Shown here: one piece after another, positions 18,983-26,553 of the stretch
How positions within the stretch are numbered: position 1 is the stretch's first letter
Layout: each line of letters begins with the position of its first letter
DNA from: Clostridium culturomicium
GTDB lineage: Bacteria > Bacillota > Clostridia > Clostridiales > Clostridiaceae
Direction of reading: 5' to 3'
Assembly: GCF_000821305.1 (NCBI RefSeq)
Contig: NZ_CCXK01000017.1
Span: 498,159-562,158 of the forward strand
DNA: 64,000 bases
The notes under the pieces: model-generated
Database searches by the model: none
What the model was told of the DNA's origin: nothing
Seen by the model: the letters and a program-made list of their open reading frames with translations, nothing else
Program-made: the position numbers and the translations under genes

Positions 18983-19045
18983 GGAATTTACTCCTTCGAC
19001 TAAAAGAAGAAGGAGTTTCCTTAATTAAAAATGAAGAGTGAAGGA
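18983..19045. repeat. Intra-operon hairpin between purL and purE, possibly a palindromic-repeat relic
   Basis: ACTCCTTC (18990-18997) pairs with GAAGGAGT (19009-19016), with flanking GGAA and TTCC able to extend the stem. The hairpin is followed by TTAATTAAAA and an AAAATGAAGAGTGAAGGA tract similar to the arm of the repeat at 24925. Without a proper T-run it is unlikely to be a full terminator, but it may lower purE expression relative to purL or act in mRNA processing. Confidence 0.45.
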
Positions 19046-19148
19046 TTAAGGTAATTTTTTATATAGATGGAAGTTATATTTTAATACTAACTTTGGACAT
19101 AGCAACAGATATAGTTTAAAGAGATAAGAGTAATTAAGGAGGATATAT

Positions 19149-19628
19149 ATGAAGGTTGCAATTATTTTCGGTAGTAAGTCGGATGTGGAAGTTATGAGAG
19201 GTGCTGCAAAGTGTTTAAGAGAATTTGAAATTCCATATGAAGCATTTGTGCTATCAGCGCATAGGGTTCCAGAAAAATTAGCTGAAGTTTTATTAAGACT
19301 TGAAGAAGAAGGTTGTGAAGCAATCATAGCTGGTGCTGGGCTTGCTGCTCATCTTCCTGGAGTTATAGCTTCAAAAACAACAATTCCTGTAATTGGAGTT
19401 CCAATAAATGCTGCAATAAATGGTTTAGATGCTCTTTACTCAATAGTTCAGATGCCTAAGTCAATTCCAGTGGCAACAGTAGGAATCAACAACAGCTACA
19501 ATGGTGGAATGATGGCAGTTCAGATGCTATCAATTAAGTATCCAGAAATTAAAGAAAAACTTATAACTTTTAGAAAAGAAATGAAAGAAAATTTTATAAA
19601 GGATAATGAAGCGGGGGTAGAATTATAA
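19149..19628 (+). CDS. purE: N5-carboxyaminoimidazole ribonucleotide mutase / AIR carboxylase catalytic subunit
   Basis: The 159-residue protein carries out the carboxylation step of purine synthesis (step 6). Family features are IIFGSKSDVEVMRGA (substrate binding), the FVLSAHRVPEKL His-containing motif, IIAGAGLAAHLPGVIA and GLDALYSIVQMPKSIPVATVGI. The motif set is class I-like, which normally works with PurK. No purK is present in this operon. The gene is preceded by AAGGAGGATATAT and its stop overlaps the purC start by one base. Confidence 0.95.
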   Translation: MKVAIIFGSKSDVEVMRGAAKCLREFEIPYEAFVLSAHRVPEKLAEVLLRLEEEGCEAIIAGAGLAAHLPGVIASKTTIPVIGVPINAAINGLDALYSIVQMPKSIPVATVGINNSYNGGMMAVQMLSIKYPEIKEKLITFRKEMKENFIKDNEAGVEL

Positions 19629-20329
19629 TGGATATGAAAAATTTTATATATGAGGGAAAAGCAAAAAGAATATTTAGTACAGAGAAAGCTGACGAGGTTT
19701 TAGTTTACTACAAGGACGATGCAACAGCTTTTAATGGAGAGAAGAAAGCATCAATCTCTTCTAAAGGTATATTAAACAATACAATCAGCTCAATAATATT
19801 TGAAATGTTAAATGAAAAAGGGGTTAAAACTCACTTTGTAAGAAAAGTAAGTGACAGGGAGCAAATATGTAAAAAGGTTGAAATAGTTCCTCTTGAGGTT
19901 ATTGTGAGAAATATCGCCGCAGGAAGCATGGCTAAGAGATATGGAGTTGAAGAAGGAACTAAGCTTAATACTACAGTGCTTGAAATCAGCTATAAAAATG
20001 ATGAGCTTGGAGATCCATTAATGAATGATTATCATGCAGTGGCTCTAGGATTAACAACTTTTGAAGAGTTAAATTACATCTATGGAGAGGCTTCTAAGGT
20101 TAATGAAATTCTTAAAGAATTCTTCTTAAACCAAGGTATAACTCTTGTAGATTTCAAATTAGAGTTTGGTAAAATCGGCGATGAAATAGTTTTGGCTGAT
20201 GAGGTTTCTCCTGATACCTGCAGACTTTGGGATATTAAAACTGGTGAAAAATTGGATAAAGATAGATTTAGAAGAGAGCTTGGAGACTTAGTTGAAGGCT
20301 ACGAAAAGGTTCTTGAAAGAATCAGATAA
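19628..20329 (+). CDS. purC: Phosphoribosylaminoimidazole-succinocarboxamide synthase
   Basis: The 233-residue SAICAR synthetase joins CAIR and aspartate using ATP (purine step 7). It shows FIYEGKAKRIFST at the N-terminus, the phosphate-binding FNGEKKASI segment, the GVKTHFV strand, PLEVIVRNIAAGSMAKRYG, and VLADEVSPDTCRLWD near the C-terminus. All are standard for the bacterial family and the length is normal. The TAATG overlap with purE indicates coupled translation. A second in-frame ATG two codons on could also serve as start. Confidence 0.96.
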   Translation: MDMKNFIYEGKAKRIFSTEKADEVLVYYKDDATAFNGEKKASISSKGILNNTISSIIFEMLNEKGVKTHFVRKVSDREQICKKVEIVPLEVIVRNIAAGSMAKRYGVEEGTKLNTTVLEISYKNDELGDPLMNDYHAVALGLTTFEELNYIYGEASKVNEILKEFFLNQGITLVDFKLEFGKIGDEIVLADEVSPDTCRLWDIKTGEKLDKDRFRRELGDLVEGYEKVLERIR

Positions 20330-20365
20330 ATGGAGTGAAACAAAGATGCTTAGGGGGATAGGTTA

Positions 20366-21790
20366 ATGAAGTTTGATTATAAAAGCTCTTGCTTCGATGG
20401 ATATGAGTGTAATGACAGTTATAAATTCCATGATGAGTGCGGAGTATATGGGATATATAGTAAAGATGAAAATATTAATGTAGCAAAAAGAACATATTAT
20501 GGGTTATATGCGCTTCAGCATAGGGGTCAGGAAAGTGCTGGAATCACTGCATATGATGGTAAAAATATGGAATGTCATAAGGCTATGGGATTAGTTTCAG
20601 AGGTTTTTAGTAAAGAGTCCCTAGATAAACTTAAAGGCTTTAGTGCAATTGGACATGTTAGATATTCAACAGCAGGAGAAAGTTCAGTAAATAATGCACA
20701 GCCTGTCATGGGAAAATGCAAGCTAGGAAATATATCTCTTGCTCATAACGGGAATTTGACTAATGCAGAAATAATTAGAGAGCTTTTAGAAGAATCAGGA
20801 TGTATATTCCAAACTTCTATAGACACAGAGGTAATATTAAACCTTATCTCTAGAGGAGCTAAAAAAGGAATACTTCAAAGTGTTATCGATTCAATACAAG
20901 CAATTAAAGGTGCCTTTGCCATTGTTATTTTAACAGAAAATGAACTTATTGGAGTTAGAGATCCATATGGAATAAGACCACTTTGTCTTGGCAAAGTAAG
21001 CGGAGGCTATGTTTTAGCCTCAGAGAGCTGCGCTTTAAATGCTTCAGGAGCTGAATTCGTAAGAGATATTGAGCCTGGTGAAGTTGTTGTTATCAATGAT
21101 GAAGGAATTAAATCTATTAAGTTTGGAGAAAAATCTAAGCTGGCAACCTGCTCCTTTGAGTATATTTATTTTGCAAGACCAGACAGTGTTATTGATGGCA
21201 TAAGTGTAAATAACTCTAGAGTTAAAGCTGGTATGAGACTATATGAAGTTGCTCCAGTGGAGGCTGATATAGTTATAGGGGTACCAGATTCGGGAATGTC
21301 TGCAGCTATGGGATATGCAAAGGCTTCAGGGATTCCAATTGACATGGCTTTAATAAAGAATAAATATATTGGCAGAACTTTTATTGCTCCAACTCAAGAG
21401 GAAAGAGAATCAGCAGTGGATGTTAAGCTTAATGTTATAGAAGAAAATGTAAAAGGAAAAAGAATCGTTCTTATAGATGACTCTATAGTAAGGGGAACAA
21501 CAAGCAAAAGATTAGTTGCTATGCTTAGAAAGGCTGGAGCAAAGGAAATACACTTTAGAGTTTGTTCACCTAGAGTACAATATCCATGTTACTACGGAAT
21601 TGATACTCCTTATAGAAGTGAATTAATTGGAGATAAGATGAGTGAATATGAAATTGGTCAGGCTATTGGCGTTGATAGTTTAATATATCTTTCAAAAAAA
21701 GATTTATTAGATTGTCTTGGTGATAATCAAGGTTTCTGCTGTGGATGTTTCGATGGAGAATATCCAATTTCAGCACCAGTAAAGATTTAG
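20366..21790 (+). CDS. purF: Amidophosphoribosyltransferase
   Basis: The 474-residue enzyme makes phosphoribosylamine from PRPP and glutamine, the committed step of purine synthesis. A propeptide of about 25 residues precedes the catalytic Cys in FHDECGVYGIY, so self-cleavage to expose Cys26 is expected, as in B. subtilis PurF. The PRPP-binding signature is RIVLIDDSIVRGTT. C-terminal cysteines (CYYG region and FCCGCFDGEYP) match ligands of the oxygen-sensitive 4Fe-4S cluster of the Bacillus type. AGGGGG lies 8 bases before the ATG. It sits between purC and purM in the operon. Confidence 0.96.
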   Translation: MKFDYKSSCFDGYECNDSYKFHDECGVYGIYSKDENINVAKRTYYGLYALQHRGQESAGITAYDGKNMECHKAMGLVSEVFSKESLDKLKGFSAIGHVRYSTAGESSVNNAQPVMGKCKLGNISLAHNGNLTNAEIIRELLEESGCIFQTSIDTEVILNLISRGAKKGILQSVIDSIQAIKGAFAIVILTENELIGVRDPYGIRPLCLGKVSGGYVLASESCALNASGAEFVRDIEPGEVVVINDEGIKSIKFGEKSKLATCSFEYIYFARPDSVIDGISVNNSRVKAGMRLYEVAPVEADIVIGVPDSGMSAAMGYAKASGIPIDMALIKNKYIGRTFIAPTQEERESAVDVKLNVIEENVKGKRIVLIDDSIVRGTTSKRLVAMLRKAGAKEIHFRVCSPRVQYPCYYGIDTPYRSELIGDKMSEYEIGQAIGVDSLIYLSKKDLLDCLGDNQGFCCGCFDGEYPISAPVKI

Positions 21791-21801
21791 GGGGTATTAA
21801 G

Positions 21802-22800
21802 ATGATAACTTACAAAGACGCAGGGGTAAATATAGAAGAAGGCTATAAGGCTGTGAAGCTTATGAAAGAGTACACTGCCAGAACCTTAACATCTTCAGTT
21901 TTAAATGGAATAGGAAGTTTTGCTGGAATGATGAGACTTCCAGCAGGTTATGAAAAGCCGGTTTTAGTGTCTGGAACTGATGGAGTTGGTACAAAAATTG
22001 AAATTGCTATTAAGCTTAGAAAGTTTGATACCATTGGAATTGACTGTGTTGCCATGTGTGTAAATGATATTTTATGTCATGGAGCAAAGCCACTGTTCTT
22101 CTTAGACTATATTGCTTGTGGTAAGCTTGATTCTATTGTGGCAAGTGATATTGTTAAAGGGGTAAGTGAAGGTTGTCTTCAAAGTTATGCGTCTTTAACT
22201 GGTGGAGAAACTGCTGAGATGCCAGGAATGTATAATGTAGGAGACTATGATTTGGCTGGGTTTGCAGTGGGTATTGTAGACGAAGACAAAATTATTGATG
22301 GTAGTGACATTAAGGATGGAGATGTGCTTATAGGTCTTTCATCTTCAGGAATTCACAGCAATGGATACTCTTTAGTTAGAAAACTTATAAAGAACTATGA
22401 TGAAAAATTGAATGGAAGAACTCTTGGAGATATTCTTTTAGAGCCAACAAAAATATATGTTAAACCAGTATTAGCTGTAATGGAGAAGTTCAAACTGAAT
22501 GGACTTGCACATATCACTGGTGGCGGTTTCTATGAAAATGTTCCTAGAATGTTTAAAGGAGATTTTACTGCGAAAATTAAGAAGGATTCCTTCCCAAGAC
22601 CAGATATATTTACTTATTTAATGGAAAAGGGTGTAGATGAGTATCATATGTATAATACTTTTAATATGGGTATTGGGATGGTCATTGCAGTAGACAAAGA
22701 AATCAAAGATCAGGTAATTGCTGAATTTATTTCACAAGGCGAAAAGGCCTATGAAATAGGCCATGTTGAGCATGGAGGTGGAGGAGTTTGCTTAATATAG
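21802..22800 (+). CDS. purM: Phosphoribosylformylglycinamidine cyclo-ligase (AIR synthetase)
   Basis: The 332-residue protein closes the imidazole ring, FGAM to AIR, with ATP (purine step 5). It has ITYKDAGVNIEEGYK at the start, the LVSGTDGVGTKI nucleotide loop, CVAMCVNDILCHGAKPLFFLDY, LTGGETAEMPGMY and GLAHITGGGFYENVPR. I use the ATG at 21802, 8 bases after GGGGG; an in-frame start upstream inside purF would add 19 residues foreign to the family. Its end overlaps purN by 13 bases. Confidence 0.96.
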   Translation: MITYKDAGVNIEEGYKAVKLMKEYTARTLTSSVLNGIGSFAGMMRLPAGYEKPVLVSGTDGVGTKIEIAIKLRKFDTIGIDCVAMCVNDILCHGAKPLFFLDYIACGKLDSIVASDIVKGVSEGCLQSYASLTGGETAEMPGMYNVGDYDLAGFAVGIVDEDKIIDGSDIKDGDVLIGLSSSGIHSNGYSLVRKLIKNYDEKLNGRTLGDILLEPTKIYVKPVLAVMEKFKLNGLAHITGGGFYENVPRMFKGDFTAKIKKDSFPRPDIFTYLMEKGVDEYHMYNTFNMGIGMVIAVDKEIKDQVIAEFISQGEKAYEIGHVEHGGGGVCLI

Positions 22801-23402
22801 CAGTTTTAGTTTCTGGTGGAGGAACTAATCTTCAATCCATAATAGATGGCATTAAAAGTGGATTTTTAAAGGATGTTAATATTAAATTTGTAATTAGTGA
22901 TAGGGAAGGTGCCTATGGCATAGAAAGAGCTGAAAAGGCTGGCATTGAAACTTTAGTTTTAGATAGAAAAATATATAAGAAGGAACTAAGTGCTAAGATA
23001 TTTGAACAGCTTCAAAACAAGGTAGATTTCATTGTTTTAGCAGGATATTTATCCATCGTAGCTGAACCTTTAATATCTGAATTTAAAGATAGAATCATTA
23101 ATATACACCCATCTTTAATTCCAAGCTTTTGTGGAAAGGGTATGTATGGTTTAAAGGTTCATGAAGCTGCCATTAACTATGGAGTTAAATTCAGTGGGTG
23201 TACAGTACACTTTGTTGATGAAAATACGGATACAGGGGCCATAATTCTTCAAAAGGTTGTAGAAGTTAAAAATGATGATACTCCTGAAAAACTGCAAAAA
23301 AGAATTTTAAAAGAAGAGCATGAAGCTCTTCCCCTTGCCATTAAACTTCTAAGTGAAGGAAAAGTAGTGGTAGAGAATAGAAAAGTAATTATAAAGGAGT
23401 AA
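22788..23402 (+). CDS. purN: Phosphoribosylglycinamide formyltransferase
   Basis: The 204-residue enzyme transfers a formyl group from 10-formyltetrahydrofolate to GAR (purine step 3). The N-terminus IAVLVSGGGTNLQSIID and the catalytic segment FIVLAGYLSIV...RIINIHPSLIPSFCG with the conserved Asn-x-His, plus TVHFVDENTDTGAII, are family hallmarks. It starts with TTG inside the end of purM, 9 bases after GGAGG. The 13-base overlap suggests strong translational coupling. Confidence 0.95.
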   Translation: MLNIAVLVSGGGTNLQSIIDGIKSGFLKDVNIKFVISDREGAYGIERAEKAGIETLVLDRKIYKKELSAKIFEQLQNKVDFIVLAGYLSIVAEPLISEFKDRIINIHPSLIPSFCGKGMYGLKVHEAAINYGVKFSGCTVHFVDENTDTGAIILQKVVEVKNDDTPEKLQKRILKEEHEALPLAIKLLSEGKVVVENRKVIIKE

Positions 23403-23407
23403 TGATT

Positions 23408-24919
23408 ATGATAAAAAGAGCTTTAATTAGTGTTTATGATAAAACCGGCATAGTTGATTTTACGAAGTTTTTAAGAGGTCAAGGAATAGAAATAATATCA
23501 ACTGGTGGAACTTATAAGTTATTACAGGAAAATAATATTGAAGTTAAAGAAGTTGCTGAAGTAACTAAAGCAGCTGAAATGCTTGATGGAAGAGTTAAGA
23601 CTCTTCACCCAGTGGTTCATGGAGGAATCCTTGCCATCAGAGATAATGAAGAGCATATGAATACTTTAAAGGAAAGAGAAATAGACACTATCGATTTAGT
23701 ATGTGTAAATTTATATCCTTTCTTTGAAAAAGCTAGAGAGGGCTTAAGTTTTGAAGATACAGTAGAATTCATTGATATTGGCGGACCAACAATGCTAAGA
23801 AGTGCTGCAAAGAATTTTAAGGATGTTGTAGTTATCTGTGATGCAGCTGATTACAGCACTATTGCAGAAGAAATAAGTTCTACTGGACAAGTTTCTTTTG
23901 AAACACGTAAAAAACTTGCCATGAAGGTGTTTAACTTAACTACTGCTTATGACAGCGCTATTTGTGAATACCTGTTAAACAACTGTGAGGAGAAGCCTTC
24001 CAATAAATATTTAGCTTTATCTTATGAGAAGTTTGATGATTTAAGATACGGAGAAAATCCTCATCAAGAAGCTACTGTTTATACTAACACTAATAAACAG
24101 GGGATGCTTAATAACATAGAAATACTAAATGGAAAAGCTCTTTCCTACAATAATATAAAAGATATGGACATAGCTTGGAAGGTAGTAAATGAATTTGAAG
24201 AAATCGCATGCTGTGGTTTAAAACATAACTCACCTTGTGGAGTAGCTCTAGGATCAACAGCTTTTGAAGCTTATACTAAAGCCTTCAGCTGTGATGAAGT
24301 TTCTATTTTCGGTGGAATTGTGGCAGTGAACACAACTGTTACAAAGGAAGCTGCCGAAGAAATGAAGAAAACCTTCTTAGAGATAGTAATTGCTCCAGGA
24401 TTTGAAGAAGAAGCTTTAGAAGTTTTAAAAACAAAGAAAAATTTAAGAATTATAAGATGTACGGCTAAACCTTCAGATAAGAAAGAAGTTATTTCAGTTG
24501 ATGGTGGAATTCTTGTTCAAGACACTGACAAGAAGTTAGTAGAAGATATTAAAGTAGTTACAGAAGCTGCTCCAACAAAAGAGCAAATGGATGATATGAT
24601 CTTTGGAATGAAGGTTTGTAAATATGTTAAATCTAATGCTATCGTTGTTGTTAAGGATGGCATGGCTAAGGGAATTGCTGGTGGACAAGTTAACAGAATA
24701 TGGGCTACAGAGCAGGCAATAGAAAGAGCAGGAGACGGTGTAGTTCTTGCATCAGATGCCTTCTTCCCATTCAGAGACTGTGTGGATGAAGCTCATAAAA
24801 ATGGCATAAGAGCAATTATTCAGCCAGGCGGCTCTGTGAGAGACCAAGAAAGTATTGATGCTTGTAATGAATATGGAATACCGATGGTGTTTACGGGAAT
24901 CAGACATTTCAAACATTAA
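23408..24919 (+). CDS. purH: Bifunctional AICAR formyltransferase / IMP cyclohydrolase
   Basis: The product of 503 residues performs the last two steps to IMP. The N-terminal cyclohydrolase domain begins with IKRALISVYDKTGIVDF and contains STGGTYKLL and GRVKTLHP. The C-terminal transformylase domain shows RYGENPHQEATVY, ACCGLKHNSPCG with its conserved Lys-His, DAFFPFRDCVDEA and IQPGGSVRDQE. I chose the ATG at 23408, 8 bases after AAAGGAG; an ATG at 23402 is only 2 bases from it. A palindromic repeat separates purH from purD. Confidence 0.96.
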   Translation: MIKRALISVYDKTGIVDFTKFLRGQGIEIISTGGTYKLLQENNIEVKEVAEVTKAAEMLDGRVKTLHPVVHGGILAIRDNEEHMNTLKEREIDTIDLVCVNLYPFFEKAREGLSFEDTVEFIDIGGPTMLRSAAKNFKDVVVICDAADYSTIAEEISSTGQVSFETRKKLAMKVFNLTTAYDSAICEYLLNNCEEKPSNKYLALSYEKFDDLRYGENPHQEATVYTNTNKQGMLNNIEILNGKALSYNNIKDMDIAWKVVNEFEEIACCGLKHNSPCGVALGSTAFEAYTKAFSCDEVSIFGGIVAVNTTVTKEAAEEMKKTFLEIVIAPGFEEEALEVLKTKKNLRIIRCTAKPSDKKEVISVDGGILVQDTDKKLVEDIKVVTEAAPTKEQMDDMIFGMKVCKYVKSNAIVVVKDGMAKGIAGGQVNRIWATEQAIERAGDGVVLASDAFFPFRDCVDEAHKNGIRAIIQPGGSVRDQESIDACNEYGIPMVFTGIRHFKH

Positions 24920-24924
24920 TGATA

Positions 24925-25076
24925 ATTTAGAATGCTTGAATGTAGAATGGAGAATGAAGAATTTAGAATGTAGAATTAAAGAAGAAACTCCTCAGGGAGT
25001 TTCTTTAGTATATAGAAATTCCATAGGGATTTCATCCACCATTCTAAATTTTCAATTCTTAATTTAAAATTGAAAT
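24925..25076. repeat. Palindromic intergenic repeat between purH and purD
   Basis: The outer arms are imperfect inverted copies: GAATGAAGAATTTAGAATG on the left against CATTCTAAATTTTCAATTC on the right. Inside are two local hairpins, GAAACTCC/GGAGTTTC around TCAG (about 24986-25005) and a GAAATTCC/GGGATTTC pair (about 25016-25034). The whole can fold into one long cruciform of about 150 bases. It looks like a short mobile or repeat element of the kind scattered between genes in clostridia. Related but poorer copies are at 4918 and 18983. Confidence 0.7.
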
Positions 25077-25087
25077 AGAGGTGTAGT

Positions 25088-26332
25088 ATGAAGATTTTAG
25101 TTGTTGGTAACGGTGGAAGAGAACATACCATTGCATGGAAACTTGGTGAAAGTCCAAAGGTAGAAAAAATTTATTGTGCACCAGGTAATGGTGGTACAGC
25201 TATGGAGAATAAATGTGAAAACATTAATGCTTCGACCAATGAAGAACTCCTTGATTTTGCCCTTGAAAATGCTATTGATTTAACTGTGGTTGGTCCAGAG
25301 GTTTATCTTTGTGAAGGTATTGTAGATTTATTTAAGAAGCATAATTTAAAGATATTTGGACCAAGTAAAGAGGCATCACAGCTTGAAGGAAGTAAAACCT
25401 ATGCCAAGGAGTTTATGAAAAAACATGGGGTGAAAACTGCAGGGTATGAAGCTTTTAGTTGCCCAAAAGCAGCTTTAAATTATGTTAAGGAAGTTGATTA
25501 TCCAATAGTTATTAAGGCTGATGGGCTTGCAGCAGGTAAAGGGGTTGTCATTGCTGGTTCTGTAGAGGAAGCGGAAGCGACTATAAATGATTTCATGGTA
25601 AATGATACCTTTAAAGGAGCTGGTAAGGAAATTATCGTTGAAGAATTTCTTGAAGGAGTTGAAGCTTCAATTTTAAGTATTACTGATGGAAGAGTAATAA
25701 TTCCGTTTATATCATCAAAGGATCATAAGGCGATTTTTGAAGGTAATAAAGGACCAAATACAGGAGGAATGGGAACAGTTGCGCCTAATCCATATTGCAC
25801 TAATGAAGTATTAGCGACCTTCGATCAAGATATATTGAAGCCAACTTTAAAAGGAATTCAAGAGGATTGCTTAGATTATGTTGGTATCATTTTCTTTGGC
25901 TTAATGATAAATGAAAGAGGAGTATATCTTCTAGAATATAACGTTAGAATGGGAGATCCAGAAACTCAAGTAGTGCTACCTTTAATGGATAGCAGTTTTG
26001 TTGACCTTATTGAAGCAGCAGTTGAAGGAAGACTAGAAAAAGAGAAGGTAACATTCAAAAACAAAACTGCCTGCTGTGTTATTGGGGCTTCAGCAGGATA
26101 TCCTGGCAAGTATGAAACTGGTGAAGTAATACAAGGGGGTAAAGGAAATAAGGAAAAGGTGTTCTATGCTGGTGCTGCTTTGAAAAACTCTAAGATGGTA
26201 ACTAGTGGAGGAAGAGTATTTGGAATAACTGCATTAGGTGATTCTCTTGATGAAGCAAGAGAAAAAGCTTATTCATCTTTAAAAAATATAAATTTTAATG
26301 GAATGTATTATAGAACTGATATTGGGAAGTAG
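25088..26332 (+). CDS. purD: Phosphoribosylamine-glycine ligase
   Basis: The 414-residue GAR synthetase joins phosphoribosylamine and glycine with ATP (purine step 2). It has the N-terminal MKILVVGNGGREHTIAWKL, VVGPEVYLCEGI, the ATP-grasp segment YPIVIKADGLAAGKGVVIA, VEEFLEGVEASIL, GPNTGGMGTVAP and VRMGDPETQVVLP. Length and motif order are normal. It is the last pur gene, 168 bases after purH, with the repeat in between and its own AGAGGTG ribosome binding site. A terminator follows directly. Confidence 0.96.
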   Translation: MKILVVGNGGREHTIAWKLGESPKVEKIYCAPGNGGTAMENKCENINASTNEELLDFALENAIDLTVVGPEVYLCEGIVDLFKKHNLKIFGPSKEASQLEGSKTYAKEFMKKHGVKTAGYEAFSCPKAALNYVKEVDYPIVIKADGLAAGKGVVIAGSVEEAEATINDFMVNDTFKGAGKEIIVEEFLEGVEASILSITDGRVIIPFISSKDHKAIFEGNKGPNTGGMGTVAPNPYCTNEVLATFDQDILKPTLKGIQEDCLDYVGIIFFGLMINERGVYLLEYNVRMGDPETQVVLPLMDSSFVDLIEAAVEGRLEKEKVTFKNKTACCVIGASAGYPGKYETGEVIQGGKGNKEKVFYAGAALKNSKMVTSGGRVFGITALGDSLDEAREKAYSSLKNINFNGMYYRTDIGK

Positions 26333-26337
26333 AATTG

Positions 26338-26381
26338 TAAATACTATATGTACTTTATAAAGTGCATATAGTATTTTTATA
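26338..26381 (+). terminator. Terminator of the purine operon
   Basis: AAATACTATATG and CATATAGTATTT are perfectly complementary, with an inner ACTTTATAAAGT stem, followed by TTTTTAT. It starts seven bases after the purD stop codon. Confidence 0.88.
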
Positions 26382-26419
26382 TTTATATATTTTTAGTCGT
26401 TAGAATTAGTATAAAATTA

Positions 26420-26470
26420 AGGACAGTGATCCTTAACTGCTTAGAGAGCCTAAGGGATGCAAGAAATTTA
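26420..26470 (+). other. Two consecutive hairpins upstream of the TPR gene
   Basis: TTAAGGA and TCCTTAA close a CAGTGA loop, and directly after it CTTAG and CTAAG close an AGAGC loop, followed by GGATGCAAG. The pair lies between the pur terminator and the TPR gene. It may be a structured leader or only two chance hairpins; it does not match a riboswitch consensus I can recall. Confidence 0.35.
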
Positions 26471-26553
26471 ATTATTTGTTTATATTGATTTATAACATTT
26501 TATGATAGAATCAAGATGAGGAAATATTGGGGATTATTAGGTGGAGGAATATA

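Noticed and set aside
24855..25067. Open frame of 70 codons spanning the purH end and the repeat
   Set aside because: It overlaps purH in another frame and runs through the palindromic repeat; no ribosome binding site and no protein-like pattern.
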